Assembly (NCBI GenBank): GCA_030141605.1
Contig: JAQGDQ010000038.1
Location: forward strand, 871,802 to 935,801
Length of the DNA: 64,000 nucleotides
Reading direction: 5' to 3'
From: Tubiluchus corallicola
Taxonomy: Eukaryota; Priapulida; Priapulimorpha; Priapulimorphida; Tubiluchidae
The position numbers and the translations under genes were made by a program. This document shows, piece after piece, positions 25,817 to 40,161 of the stretch (the stretch's first letter is position 1; each line of letters begins with the position of its first letter). Below the pieces are notes generated by a model. That model saw nothing but the letters and a program-made list of their open reading frames with translations. It had not been told where the DNA came from and did no database searches.

Positions 25817-26790
25817 TAAAGCCACTACCAGAGTACGTCTAAGAGAAACAGCTGTAGTTCAAAGCACGCTTGGATAATCAATAAGTCAACTACAAGTGGG
25901 AGTATCTTAGACACTACAGGTGTTCATGCTTCTTTGATTTATGATACAAATGATACTAAAAGTAACCACATCGTAACGTAAAATGTATAACGAAAATTTA
26001 GAGTGCGTGTAAAATGAATCATGTTTAATCTTAATCCATCCTGCCAGCTAAAGAGTTTGCCAAAACTCATCATTAACGTTTAGCCTTGGAAAATGTGTAT
26101 CAAGAAGCCATTAGTATAAAATAATACATGTAAATGAAAAACTAGGCGTTCAAACTTCACAGAAGTTCTTCGGGCGGACAACAGCTGAGCCTGAGCTACA
26201 AAAGAGTAATGCATGACAAGCTAATGCAGATAGGGGTAATACTATTAATTGTCATAATCTTAAAGTAAATTACCCACCTTCAGTCTCCCTTTTCAGTTTC
26301 CTAAGAACCCTAGGTTATGTAGTGGTGGTAATTACGATGATGATGATGAGGAGGAGGATGAGAATTAGTTTACTTTAAACTTTCTTTATTTAAAGTGGAT
26401 TTACCATATACAAGTATACCCACGGTGCAAATGTTAAGTGCAAAGTGCTAATCAACGAATATTAGCTATCACAACTAATGTTGCGCTTCATTTTATAAAA
26501 CAATTGGCTCAATTATAATCCGGATATAATAATGAAACTTGTATACATGAACAGTTTACGAGTTAATTCATAAAGAGAACGTTTAAAAACAACAGTAAGT
26601 TGGCTATTTAATCATTTAATAGTAAATTTCTTTTGTACTGTAATGTGAGAGATCGATTTAATAAATTTTGGAGAATAAAGCAAGAATGATGGCCAGTTTT
26701 GAATTTTTCGAATACGTTTCTGTAAGATACTACAGAAATATAATTTTGTAAAGATTCACGTGTTACAATCTGGTGATTGATTAGGTCATC
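25817..26790. other. Noncoding stretch
   Basis: No exon recognised. A short GATGATGAGGAGGAGG tract is at 26337-26360. Confidence 0.5.
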
Positions 26791-27660
26791 TTACAATGCC
26801 GTTGTAACTCTATCATATTTTACGCATTCAAAAAAGTAGTGGTAAGAACTTTCTGTAAATTCGAGAATTCTCAATTAAGTTACCAATAAGAAGATCTCCT
26901 TTAAACTGAGAAAAATCCGAAATGACCCCACCAGTAAGTAATTCATTTACCTGATCATTACTGTATTGACAACATAATATTTTCGCGGAGAGAATCTACA
27001 AGTTAGCTATTTTGTTTTTGAAGCAAATTGAGAAGCTACAGATTTCTCTAACTTCTTTGGGTAAAGAGTTCCATATTATTATGCCTTTTTTAAAAAAAAA
27101 CTGCTGTGCAATTGTTTTGGGGGCTTTAAAGGGGAGAGATCACGGGTGAGATAATATTCTACATTTCAGCGAAAGTCATTTGTTATTTCAACTAAATAAT
27201 CTAGAACTTGATGATAAAATATTTTTCTAGACTAGAAAGAGCCCAGCTCTGCCTTTCAAGGAGCGAGGTCGTAAGGTTTGTTTGACTAGTATCATTAATG
27301 GCACCGGATGTTACTAACATAACAAGGAATTGAACTTGTTCTATCTTCAAAAAAATTGCCAGAGTACAAGTTTGACATATTCAACTTCTGGTCTTACATA
27401 TGCTTTATAAAAATGGCTAAATTATAAGAATTTGTTTTGAGTAAATAAATTGAACGACATATTTTGTAGGTTTTTGTTCATCATAATTAACTTGGAAGTT
27501 CCCTTTTAGCGCGGAATCGAATATAAATCTCACGTGTTTGACTGCATTGACCACTTCAGCTTCAGTATCGCCAACGACGAGACTATTTAGTACTGATGAC
27601 AATCTTTCGCGTAGATATAAAATTGATTTTGTTTTTTGGACATTAATGGAACGGAATACT
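26790..27660 (-). pseudogene. LINE reverse-transcriptase C-terminal fragment
   Basis: Read on the minus strand, pieces in changing frames follow the order of a CR1/Jockey-like ORF2. VVNAVKHVRFIFDSALKG (about 27560-27500) is the segment after the YADD core. SHFYKAYVRPEVEYV (about 27410-27370) is the thumb motif. IIIWNSLPKEVREICS (about 27080-27030) is the WNxLPxxV motif, and YHYFFECVKYDRV lies near 26850. Many frameshifts and stops are present. The polymerase motifs themselves are missing. Confidence 0.7.
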
Positions 27661-27705
27661 TTTAATTTTCTATATCTCGATTCAAATTTTTAATACTTAC
27701 TTAAA

Positions 27706-28482
<777 letters not shown>

Positions 28483-28672
28483 TCACCTAGCATCCGGAAT
28501 GCGTATGCGTTATGCACCTGTGAAATAACTGCGTGTAAAAAATCAACAGGAAATAGCTGTAGAAAAAATAACGCTTAACGCAAGTCTGATAAACGGGTAC
28601 ATTGAAAGCAATATAAATGGATTTTATTTATTCCGCATCCACATGACGCATATGCATTCCGGATGTCAGGTA
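28483..28672. mobile_element. 190-bp MITE with CATCCGGAATGCGTATGCG ends
   Basis: The left end (28483-28514) reads TCACCTAGCATCCGGAATGC then GTATGCGTTATG. The right end (28641-28672), inverted, reads TTACCTGACATCCGGAATGC then ATATGCGTCATG. This gives about 32-bp terminal inverted repeats with five or six mismatches and no coding capacity inside. Related ends occur at 8680-8752 and faintly at 880-925. Superfamily not assigned because no target duplication is clear. Confidence 0.7.
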
Positions 28673-28868
28673 AACGTCACTTGAGTCGACAACAGACGTG
28701 TGTTTTAACCCACCAAATTGCGTACCTGTCAGCTCTCGTTATGGAAAGACTAAAACTCTGATCAGTTACATTATTTGAGGAAATACTGAATACTTATTTG
28801 AAAAAGTTTGAAAAATGGTTGAATAATCTATGGAAAACATATTTTATTTAAATTTCCAGCTTTAAAAC

Positions 28869-28898
28869 GTTTGCACGTTAAAGAGTTAACGTGCAAAC
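28869..28898. other. Perfect 13-bp-stem palindrome
   Basis: GTTTGCACGTTAA, a 4-base AGAG loop, then TTAACGTGCAAAC. No poly-T follows and no gene is adjacent, so function is unknown. Confidence 0.7.
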
Positions 28899-31800
28899 AG
28901 TAAATAGTTGCGTAAACAGTAGGAATGATAAACTCAAGACCTATATACACGGTGGTCGAAAGACGCTCCCCGCTATTCGTTAATAAAACAAAAACTGCAA
29001 GTCAAAAGGTCTAAAAAATTAACAAAATGACAATGAACACGTATTTTATACACTGAAAATTATAAGTTTTATTTCTTATTTTTGCTGGATGTGTAGATTA
29101 AAGTTGCATTTCAGTAACATAAAAAGAAAATCATTATTTCCAAAATTTAGTGTTTTAAATGAAACAGAAGCTCAGTCTTTGCTATTTATTTGTGTACGTA
29201 TCTTAAAAAATAGTTCTATGTATTTAAGTTTTTTTGGATCACGGTGCATAATAGTTTGTTTATTAATAAAATACCTTATAAAATCAAGTGTCTTGTTGCG
29301 CATACTGATGCTTACAATTGATGATTTTTAAAGGTCTTTACTATGAAAAGTGTGGCTCTTTCTGATTGTCCTTGCGGAAATGTTATAATTAACTGTATGG
29401 TCCGAGTCCAGAAGAAAGCCTTCCCCAAAATTACTCCTAACCATTTATCTTGACGAGCGATTTCCGAAAGAAACTAGCATCATTGTGTAATGTTGTCGAG
29501 AACAAGAATAAAATCTGGCATTAAGTCGAGAACGGGGGATTTATTTTGGTTCCTAGATCTCGCTTATTTCGTGTTCACCTCAGAAAAGCTGGGAGAGTGG
29601 ATGAATCAAACGAAATGTTTTATCTAAAGTTTGTTCCCGAAAGGAATTTTATTAGTGTTTTTATATATGTCTAATGCTGTGTCACCTATATGTATTAGTA
29701 AATGAAAGCAATAAACAAATGAGTTAAAACATCATGACGTACTTATTTAGATTATCACTTCACATATAAGTACATAACAACAACATGACCTGTTTACAAA
29801 ACAAAATAGGGTTAGCCAACGTCAGGAAATTAACAATTCAATATAATTATCATTATGGGATTATTTACTCCCGACACACTTAGTGTCTTTATTACATGAG
29901 AAAAACCGGCTGCTAAACTGGCTCCTAAACCGGCTCCTATACGTCGAGAACTTACCTTTAACTACAGTTAGTACATATTAAGTTAAGAGATAGTTTTGCC
30001 TCTTGACGTGGGGAAAACCTGCTCCGTCGACTATCACTGCCGTCGGATTTTTCTCCACGAGTTATTTCCTGCCTTGGACTTTACAAGACGAGAATCATTG
30101 GTGAATGATAATAATTGTCTTGAGCACAGAAAGCCGAATTATTAGTCTGTTGCAGTATTTGACTTAAAGACGTTCGTGTCCAAATTTTCATTGCTTTACT
30201 TAACTTGTGAGACAAATTCCACAAAAATCAGCAAAAGAAAGATAATCAGTAAAATTGAGAAGCAAAAAAATCCCTAAGTTAAAATAGCGCGTACGCTAAA
30301 AACTCAATTTGAAATGGAGATGATCTAAAAACTACGTGTCAGCCATTTACAGGTGGCACCACCGATCCAATATGTACATATTAATAAGACACGTCTTTAG
30401 GCTATAATCCAGAAATGGCTGCACAAAATATTTACCTTAGCAATGATCTTATCCAATTATGGAAAGAGATTTTGCTCGGCTTCGCTGAGTGATAAGCTCA
30501 GAAAAAATGTAATTTCAGTTAATGCACCCAGATGACTATATGCTGCATTTCATTAGCAGTAACAGTAGACATCGTCCCACAACAAACCTCTTAAAGAGGT
30601 GGAACATACAAAGGGGCGAATTTATTGAAGCCTCCAAACGCTAGAATTGGCCATTGTAAACTTTAAAATTTTTTAGTCCTTGTCGGACAATTGTGTTTAT
30701 CAACATAGCGCTTTGTGACGACATAAAAATGGACGCAAGAGGGAATTTTGCTTGCGACACCCTCTGCCTGTATCCGCTATCGATGTTGCAATTAAATAAA
30801 GGGCATATCAATCTCTAGTGAATAAACAATAATGGCAAAATATATGATCACTGAATGAGGAAATTTGTGAAATTAAATTCGTCCGCAGTGATTTGTAAAC
30901 CACGAGAGACAACGAAATTACCGATCGCTGGACCGAATACATTAAATTAAGTTTATGAATCAAAACCAGACTCGAAAAATTAATGTGGATAACAGAAACA
31001 TTAAAAAGAGCACCGTACAAAAACTACAAAACATAAAGTTCTTTGGAATTTTATGAACGGTATGAGTTCATTGGCCTCGTTCACATTTGTCTGGCAACAG
31101 TGATTGGCAACGAAAATTACGCATTCCTTCTGGTCCAGAATGACTGCATCTAGATGGTTCAAATAATTTACAAAAATCGGAGTAAAAGCGAAAATGTGAG
31201 CAATTTATTTGCGTATGATCATATTTGGGTAATGTAACTTTCTAATGCGAGTTTTTCTAGATTTACATTTGAAGTGACCCTTCCTTGTCTTTTAAAAAAA
31301 GAACTAAGAGTCACTAAACTTGCGGGTAGACAACTGGGGTAGAGGCTCCAACAGTGTGGTTAAAAGGTTGTTTAATAACCTGAGATAACAGCCAAAATGT
31401 AAAGAATTAAGGCAATAAGTACAGTCACACATGAGTAAACCTCATTGCACTAGGCATAGTCAAGTGGTAATTAGACATGAGCACCGGGCACACTGGTCAG
31501 CCGCACATGAGCGTAATAATGTACAGTTTCTGACTTGAGTAAATTGTACTAGACCAGGCATAGTCAAATGATAAACCAGGAAATAGTGTAAAACTCGCTG
31601 TTTTAATTTTGTTGTATATTTCATTTCAGATGTCAATTTATTCGACTTCATTGGTTTGTTAAACTTTGCTGAATATAGATGAACCTCTTGTAATGAACAT
31701 GGCCATTACATGCAGACGAACGTGAGATTAATTTCATAAATTTACATTAAAAATGTTCCGTCGTTTTAGATGATTTAAAACTGCAGGTAATTTACAATAA

Positions 31801-32668
31801 CTACAACGCAGAATAGAAGATGAGTTGCAGAAAACAGATAGTATTCGTGAATTTTGAATAATTTAACCATCAATCCAAACTCAGAATTTTGTTTTAATAA
31901 TGAAATATTAAATTAATATCCATTGACTCTCATGATTGAAAACACGCACATTGTGTTTTTTAGAATTTTTTAGCACACAGGTATCATAAATAAGAACTCA
32001 GCAAAGTATCCATAAACAACCAGGCGCAAAAATATGTGCAAAATAATATGTAAAGGATATAAAAAGGTATTACAAAAATACCTAAAAGTACAAATGTATA
32101 TATTGTAAAGAGGCATTACAAAAAAGTACAAATATATACATGTATATGATATGCATTATATTTGCCGCATATGATGCGGTTTTATACTACATTTTAGCCT
32201 ACGTCTCATGGAGTCAGCTCTAATCCATTAATCTAAGTCTCTAGATGCCACCGTGACACTCAAACAGCAGTTTATTTACCAAATCACTAAGCCATCAGCC
32301 ACTAATAATCAATAGTGGCCGTTCTTTCCACGTAGTTCCATTTACGAATTCTCAGCAGCTGTTATTAATTCTCCCCGGCTCACCTGCATCGCGTTTTTCT
32401 CTTTCAAAATGAGCAAATTAAACGCAACATCTATTCCGTAAGAGGATATCTTAGCAGAGATTAATAGAACCTTTAATTTCTGTTTCATTTATATGATACG
32501 TCTGTGACATTTAAGTCCTTTTGCAGAAAGAATAGCCAACTTCACTAAAAATAGTGTTCAAATTTTTTGTGTAATTCTATTGAAGTTCGCTTTTCAAATG
32601 GCTGGGCATCGCTTATCTCTATTTTGCCTTGAGTCTTTGAACATCTGAGTAAGCAAAAGGGTCTTCCT
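28899..32668. other. Noncoding AT-rich stretch
   Basis: I see no exon, RNA gene or structured repeat in these 3.8 kb; the open frames at 29089-29331, 30808-31020 and 31460-31651 lack motifs. Confidence 0.5.
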
Positions 32669-33556
<888 letters not shown>

Positions 33557-33715
33557 TAGGTTGTTGTGATACACGAGACAATTGAGGGAATATTTACAGT
33601 ATAATGACCCACAACTGGAAACAGGTTACACGTCACTTGATATAATCATCATCATTAGCATTACCATTCATATTATCATTGTCGTTATGGTATTGTTATC
33701 GTTATCTTTATCCTT

Positions 33716-33920
33716 ATCGTATTGTTATCATTATCGTTATCTCTATCATTATCATTTACATAATTATTATCATTATCACTAGATATATTACTAATGACCT
33801 AACTCGCCTTCAAATTAGCAACATACACTGTTAGGTCATTAGTAATAATATATCTAATGATAATGATAATAATTATGTAAATGATAATGATAGTGATAAC
33901 GATAACGATAACAATGCGAT
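33716..33920. repeat. Large inverted repeat just inside receptor intron A
   Basis: The left arm (33716-33803) and right arm (33830-33920) are reverse complements over about 88 and 91 bp, with a 26-base loop. Pairing is near-perfect: a small 3-bp length difference near the loop and a handful of mismatches. The loop-proximal arms read CTAATGACCTAAC and GTTAGGTCATTAG; the outer arms are GATAAC/TTATCA-rich. The transcript would fold into a long duplex beginning 160 nt after the splice donor. Confidence 0.93.
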
Positions 33921-33996
33921 ATATTAGCTGACCAACCGAAAAACTGTTTAAGTCCGAGTCGTGATAAAACAGATAATTATAAATTCATTCGACACT

Positions 33997-34066
33997 AGAG
34001 GAAACACTATTAATGAGATTTACTTGTACATAGAGGAAACGCTATTAATGAGGTTTACTTGTACAT
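33997..34066. repeat. Tandem duplication of a 35-bp unit
   Basis: AGAGGAAACRCTATTAATGA followed by GRTTTACTTGTACAT occurs twice in a row with two differences. Confidence 0.9.
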
Positions 34067-35889
34067 ACAGCTAATAAAAATTAAAAAGTAAACATTAAAA
34101 AAGCCATTAAACAAACAAAGTATCAGAACGAGTCATTGTTCTAAAGACGCAAGTAGTAGTTTTGCCCGCATAAAATACTCATATTATTGCCGGACTCACT
34201 GGTCGTTTTTCCTCTCCCCTAGAATACCTTAAAATCTCGAGAAAAGTATTTAGCGAACATTTCATTTTAAGTTTATTGAGGTCAAGAAATTCCTAACGCT
34301 GTTAATTTTATTGAATTTCCTGAAATGGAATAAACTGCATCATTGCTGTCAAGAGTCACCATTCATTATTACAAATGTTGTAATCTGATTTGTCTAGGTA
34401 CACAGAAGCATTGGCTTTACGCTTTCCATGATAATGTTTGCTGAATCTTTTTGTCCAATTACTTATAGAATTTGGATAGCGACATCAATACATTCTTGTG
34501 ATTTTGATTTGAGTAAACAAAAGCTACTTTAGTATGAAATGTTCAACCAGCTCGTGTAAAATAATGAACGAAAATAATAATTTTTTATAGGAGCTAGGAT
34601 AATTACAAAAAATCACAGAATTAAAAAGTAAAATAACAAAACCATAAATAGTCCAGTCAAACTGTGGCCGTGACGTGAATAAATTGTAATACTGTAAATA
34701 TGTTTTGCTGCAACGTGTTGATCAACATTTTAAAAACCTACCGTACGCAAGTTGGTGCAAAACTTTCAAAAATTGCAAAAAATTTTCGGCCATTGCCAAA
34801 AATTGGAAATTTTGCTAAAACTCAGCAAGAAAATATCTGAAGAAGGCTGCATTTATATTTGTAAGGTCAACAAAGACAAAGATTTCTCAGATTATCAAAA
34901 CATGTCAAGACCTTAAAAATGAAAAATATGCCCGCCAATACCAAAAAAGGGTTTTCGTGTTGTAACTGAGTAATAAAGTGCTTAAACTGGCTAAGATTGA
35001 TATCCATACCCATGTTTTTTAAGGTCAGAGAATATGATAAGCATGGGTAATATTTTCACAATGGGCACCCTTTTCAAGGGTTTTTCATTAGTTACAAGAG
35101 CTACCGTAATAAACTAATAAATAAGCTTTTTTAAAAAAACATACGAAGACTCACTTGACCCTCAGGCTAAGTGACCCTTGGGTAGTGCATATATACAATA
35201 CTTACTAATTATTAATTAAGAGCAATATTAAATTGTTTGAATTCTTTATTTAGTGTCTATAATATTTGGTACTAATATTAGTTATTAGTCCTGACTCGGA
35301 AGCAACATGTAAGCCTTATGAAAATCCGCAATGTGTATATATTCCGACCTGCCCTTTGTCATAGCAAAGTTCTAAGCCATTTTCACGTTTATGTCATTCA
35401 ATTCCACGAAGAAAAAACGTTTTACCTGCGCTTGATCTTGGAAAAAAATTTTCAGCTGCTTGGAAAATGGAAAAATCGGACTAGACGGTGATTGTGTTTC
35501 TTTTAAGATAAGTAAGCCATCCCAGATCAAGTTTTAAGATTTAATTTGGGACACTCCTGGATTGTCTCATCACATTCACAAAAAGTCAAACCCTTGTTAA
35601 AGTAAAAATCTAATTTTTAGTAAAACGTCATTCTAGGACCTCGAATGGTGGATGACGAGAGGTCGATTGCAGAGCGACCCATGATGAACAATCATATAAC
35701 TGAAAACAGGTCGAAAAACGTTAACTAGAAAGTTGATCGAAATAGCCGGGTTTTAACTGGGTGACCGGAAAAATTCCACCACGTCCGCTTAATGGTTTAA
35801 AGTGGAATACTTTTGTCACTACAAACGCCATAATAAGTAGATATATTTTGTAAACGCCCGAAAACAAATACTAAATTAAAGTCTGAAAA
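34067..35889. other. Noncoding stretch of receptor intron A
   Basis: Nothing recognised; 34770-34830 is rich in CAAAAATT-type units. Confidence 0.5.
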
Positions 35890-35980
35890 CTTTTTACACC
35901 TTCACTGGGACTCGAACCCAAAACTTTCTGGTTTTGGGGCAGCTAAGCGACAACAATGCCCTGCTGCGTATAACGAGGAC
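35890..35980 (-). repeat. tRNA-like / SINE-derived sequence
   Basis: On the minus strand GGGTTCGAGTCCC (35906-35918) is a perfect B-box/T-arm sequence. It is preceded by a TGTCGCTTAGCTGCCCC segment that could be a decayed D arm. Arms do not pair as an intact tRNA by eye, so a SINE head or tRNA pseudogene is likely. Confidence 0.5.
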
Positions 35981-36429
35981 ATGTTGTAGCAATTTTGTAC
36001 TGTCCTCGTAATTAATTACATTAAACTCACAACCGATTTACTGCAATCGTGAACGTGATTTGAAAAGAATTAAACGAATTGCAAACTTCGTCGATCAATG
36101 ACGATGTCAATCAGTTGTTAAAGATCGGGAACAGTAGCCCAAACGATTAAATACTTGTTAAAAATTTTACTTTCGTTTTCACGTGTTTAGGACAGATGCG
36201 GCAAATCGTGTATAGCTATTATACTTGTTAATGGATGGTAAACCGTATATGTAGTTTATTGCCACATTCAGCATTTTCTGCAGCCAAGTAAAATAGCAAA
36301 AACATAACATATAATAAAACAATTTGTTCATTGGTAAGCGAGACGCATCACTACATGAATTAATGCGATATTAAGTCCGAATTTAGTGCGATATTAATTG
36401 TAATCGTCAGAAGTTGAATTTACAGAAGT

Positions 36430-37600
36430 TGAAAATTAATTACAGACGATTATTTCCACAAACTTTATCAAGTTTATACAAGTATTTAGCTTTATTTGCG
36501 TAAGTTGTGTCATAAAAGAGTTGATATGTTCAACATAGTCAGCATATTTAGTGTCAGGACATTCTAAGACCGCACGAGTAAAGGGTTTGAACAATATTCA
36601 AATCACAAAATTGACATATTCCATTTTCAAGTCTGGTCCTGCTCCACTTGCCAGTCTCAGTTCATAGGTTGTGGTTTCCTACTCTGAATCTTGAAATGAT
36701 TATCCTGTATTGTACGATAAGAATGCTGTTATCATAAAGTCAGGAAAGTTTGGTCAACTCTGGGTTTATACTACACTATACACCCTGTTTCGAGTCAGGG
36801 TCATTTCTGAACGCAAGAAGTCGTTGTCGGACATTATCTATATATTTATTATCAAGATGTCTTCAGTTACCTGCCAGTACTGAAATTTTTGAAATTCATT
36901 GTTCTCGTAATGTTGAACATATTTGATGCGTTCTCTACGAGCAATGTTTAAAAGTCTACAGATATGATTATCAGGGTTATCACGACAGTATTTACTGATC
37001 TTTAACCAATAATTAAGCTGCAGTGAAATAACTTTTCCAAGCTTTTAGTATATACCATCTCGTTAATAGTATTCTGATTAGTACCCAAAGCAATTTTTAA
37101 CGCTTTCCTATGTAGAGTCTTTAGTTTAGTAATGCTTTCATATCCCATTGCACTCTAACATCTTCACAGTAATTACCTTGATCCGTGAAGACGACGCTTA
37201 AATATACTTGTTCATCTAGGTATTTCAACACCCCTTGTTTAACTGAAAAAAAAACGCTTACCATCTTCATTATCCTTGCCTATTACAAAGAAGCTAGGTT
37301 TGTCAGCATTTAGTGTCATACCGTTGTCACAAAAATAATTTTCAGCAGTTTTACACTTCCGTTCAAATGAAGATCTATCAGTACTTAAGATGGCTGTATA
37401 AGCATAAGCAAGACAATGCAGATCATGTAAAAGCAACCCTGAATTACAGTTCGTTTGTACATAATCTGACATGTCATCTAAGAAAGCGTTAAAAAGTAAA
37501 AATGATATAACTATGTACTTGTTAAAAGGAATCTGTAGTTTAATACGATCACAACGGCCAAAATGGTATTGGTCTATGAAGTATGACTTTTTCACATCTG
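36430..37600 (-). pseudogene. Decayed LINE, reverse transcriptase and C-terminal region
   Basis: The minus-strand frame 37595-37239 contains LLFNAFLDDMSDYV, then CLAYAYTAILSTD and DNGMTLNADK. The order matches reverse-transcriptase motifs B to D, but the catalytic YADD is mutated to YAYT, so it is inactive. Further along the minus strand, around 36680-36560 and across frameshifts, TETGKWSRTRLENGICQFCD matches the Cys-containing C-terminal region of such LINEs. Spacing suits one element lying antisense to the receptor gene. Confidence 0.75.
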
Positions 37601-38217
37601 CTTGATTTTCTACCTTGTTTTCCTCTCCCCCATTTCTTCTATCTATTCATTTCCTTCTGTTCTATCCCTTTCTACCGTTCTCACCCTGGTCTTCTTTTCT
37701 GTCCGCTCTCTCACTTTCTCTCCTCTTCACTTTGTTTTATTGAAAACCGTAAATGGAATGTCGCTATTGTTGTAACGAGGGGAGTGGTTACGCACTACCC
37801 ACCTCTGCCGTCGCCGCCAGCAATGTTTCAATAAAGTTTTAACAAACCTTGCAAATTCTAGAATGCTAAAAATAGTTCACCTTTAAGGTGAAATGAAGTG
37901 TGCCATTCCTGGAATCAGTATTAGTAGGTGTGTAAACCAACATGATAGCGATGGTGATGATGACAATGATGGTAATAAAATAATACATTAGGATCACCTT
38001 CATGTAAGGTAAGGACCCCTGCAGCTTAGGAAACATTTTTTTCTATACTTGCTTTCTGGATTCAATATTCAATAGACTGATCAACCGCTCTGGTAGATTT
38101 TTGGATGCCTTGGTTAGTCGATAATTTGGTCGCTGATCGACTAGTGCCCCAGGGCGGCTGAAATGATATTTTTCCAAAATTTCGAACAGTGGAAGCTAAC
38201 TGCTTCGTTAGTAGCTG
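37601..38217. other. Noncoding stretch
   Basis: A pyrimidine-rich patch (37600-37735, CTTTCTCTCC-like) on the + strand, otherwise nothing recognised. Confidence 0.5.
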
Positions 38218-38230
38218 CTACTACTACTAT

Positions 38231-38312
<82 letters not shown>
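38218..38312. repeat. (TAC)n microsatellite
   Basis: About 31 TAC units with one ATT interruption. Confidence 0.97.
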
Positions 38313-38734
38313 GGTGCTGCTACAGGAAGTATTGTTCTCGTAGGTCCTTCAGAGTATTTACCTTTTTATGAGCTATTTTAAACACGTCGGTATTCAGTAG
38401 TAACCTAGGCATAGCTAATTTCATCTGTAGCTGTTAACCTTGGTAATTACTTGCTAGTTAATCAATCATCCCTTGAAACAGCAGTAATGTTGTTATTCGC
38501 TCGGTTAATTTACACGTAATTGTAATCAGCTGTAGTGAACGTGTTTTGCGGACAGTAGTAATAATACTGGTTGAATCTCTCATGTCTACATTAAAATAAC
38601 GTTAGACGAAGTTTTCTTTCTCCTTAATTTATGGTGCTGCTCTTTTGAGAAAGTCATTGTTTGCTTCTACTTTTATTGCACCAATTCTACTGATGCAGAA
38701 CGTGCCACTACTACTCCTATTACAACACCGACTG

Positions 38735-38862
38735 TAAGTAGTAGTAGTAGTAGTAGTAGTGGTAGTGGTAGTGGTAGTGGTAGTGGTAGTGGTAGTGGTA
38801 GTAGCGGTAGCGGTAGCAGTAGCAGTAGCAGTAGCAGTAGCAGTAGCAGTAGCAGCAGTAGC

Positions 38863-38897
<35 letters not shown>

Positions 38898-38989
38898 GTA
38901 ATAGTAGTTGTAGTGCCAGCAGCAGCAGCAGGGGTGGTGGTGGTGGTGGTGGTAGTGGTAGTGGTAGTGGTAGTGGTAGTAGTAGCAGT

Positions 38990-39077
<88 letters not shown>

Positions 39078-39149
39078 AGTAGTAGAAGTTGTAGTGCCAG
39101 CAGCAGCAGCAGTGGTGGTGGTGGTGGTGGTAGTAGTAGTAGTAGTCGT
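38735..39149. repeat. Composite (GTA)/(GGTAGT)/(GCA) trinucleotide array with a CAG tract
   Basis: GTA, GGTAGT, AGCAGT and GTGGTG blocks alternate; 38990-39069 is an almost pure run of about 27 CAG units. The GTA blocks are complementary to the TAC array at 38218-38312. Overlapping frames on both strands are artefacts of the repeat. Confidence 0.96.
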
Positions 39150-40161
39150 CGTCGTTGTTTTACATATATCAAGGGTGACTTTTATAATCTGAATATATGG
39201 CAGTTTATTAAAGACTTTTGCATAAACTTTCAAATTAAGTTTACACTATACCTACGTACATTTTTAAAAGACGTATCCAGAATTCAAAAATATATTTGTG
39301 TGAACTCTAAACTCGATCATGATCTACAAAAACATTCAGTTTGGAGAAACAGTAGTAATAGCAGTGGTTCACAAATATCCTGCAATCTCAGAACATTAGC
39401 CAAATTTACACCACTCGTGAAATACGACAGTATTTTTTGAGAGTGTCATAGTTTCATATTTATTAACGGTGTCACTTACAATGTTATAGTAATACCGTAA
39501 CGTTAAACGTTTAATTTTTATTTTTTCGCCACTGTCGCCACCGCGACCGCCAACACTACTACCGTTTTCTTACCTGCCCTATAGATGATAGCGTACTGCA
39601 TTACGTTCAACAATGTCAGTGGACAACAAAAACAAGAACAAAATGTTATAATAAATGATTCATCTGAAAAAATGGCCCTACTTACTCGAACGAGATGAAA
39701 TTATTGATAAAAGATTATCAAGCTCTGCAACCGTCTTTTACTTTGGCATCTAAGTTAATTAAGTTTTGCGGGAAGTTTGAGCTATAGCTGAGCTGTAGAA
39801 AACAAATTAAATTCACTGCCTTTCTTATAATGAAACCCTGATTATTTCTATGGTCGTCATATTAAGACGTCTATGGTCGACGGAAATGAAATGGTGCAAG
39901 GATGCGGATGAAGGATAAGGGAAAGAAAAGTGCATCAGTAAAAAATGTATAATTATCCTGTGGTTACAGTAATTAGATGCTAATTAGATTATCTACACAG
40001 ATAAAAGCAGTGTTGTGAGCAAACATGGACGATGAGCTCACTTTAAGTGTTCGCGTGGCTGAGATCACACAAAAAGCGTGGCACATTAGACAAAAATAAA
40101 AAAGTTATGCTGCAAATATAAAGGCCTTAAAATTACGTAATTATAAGCCTAGCAAAAGTGA
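39150..40161. other. Noncoding stretch
   Basis: No recognised feature. Confidence 0.45.
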
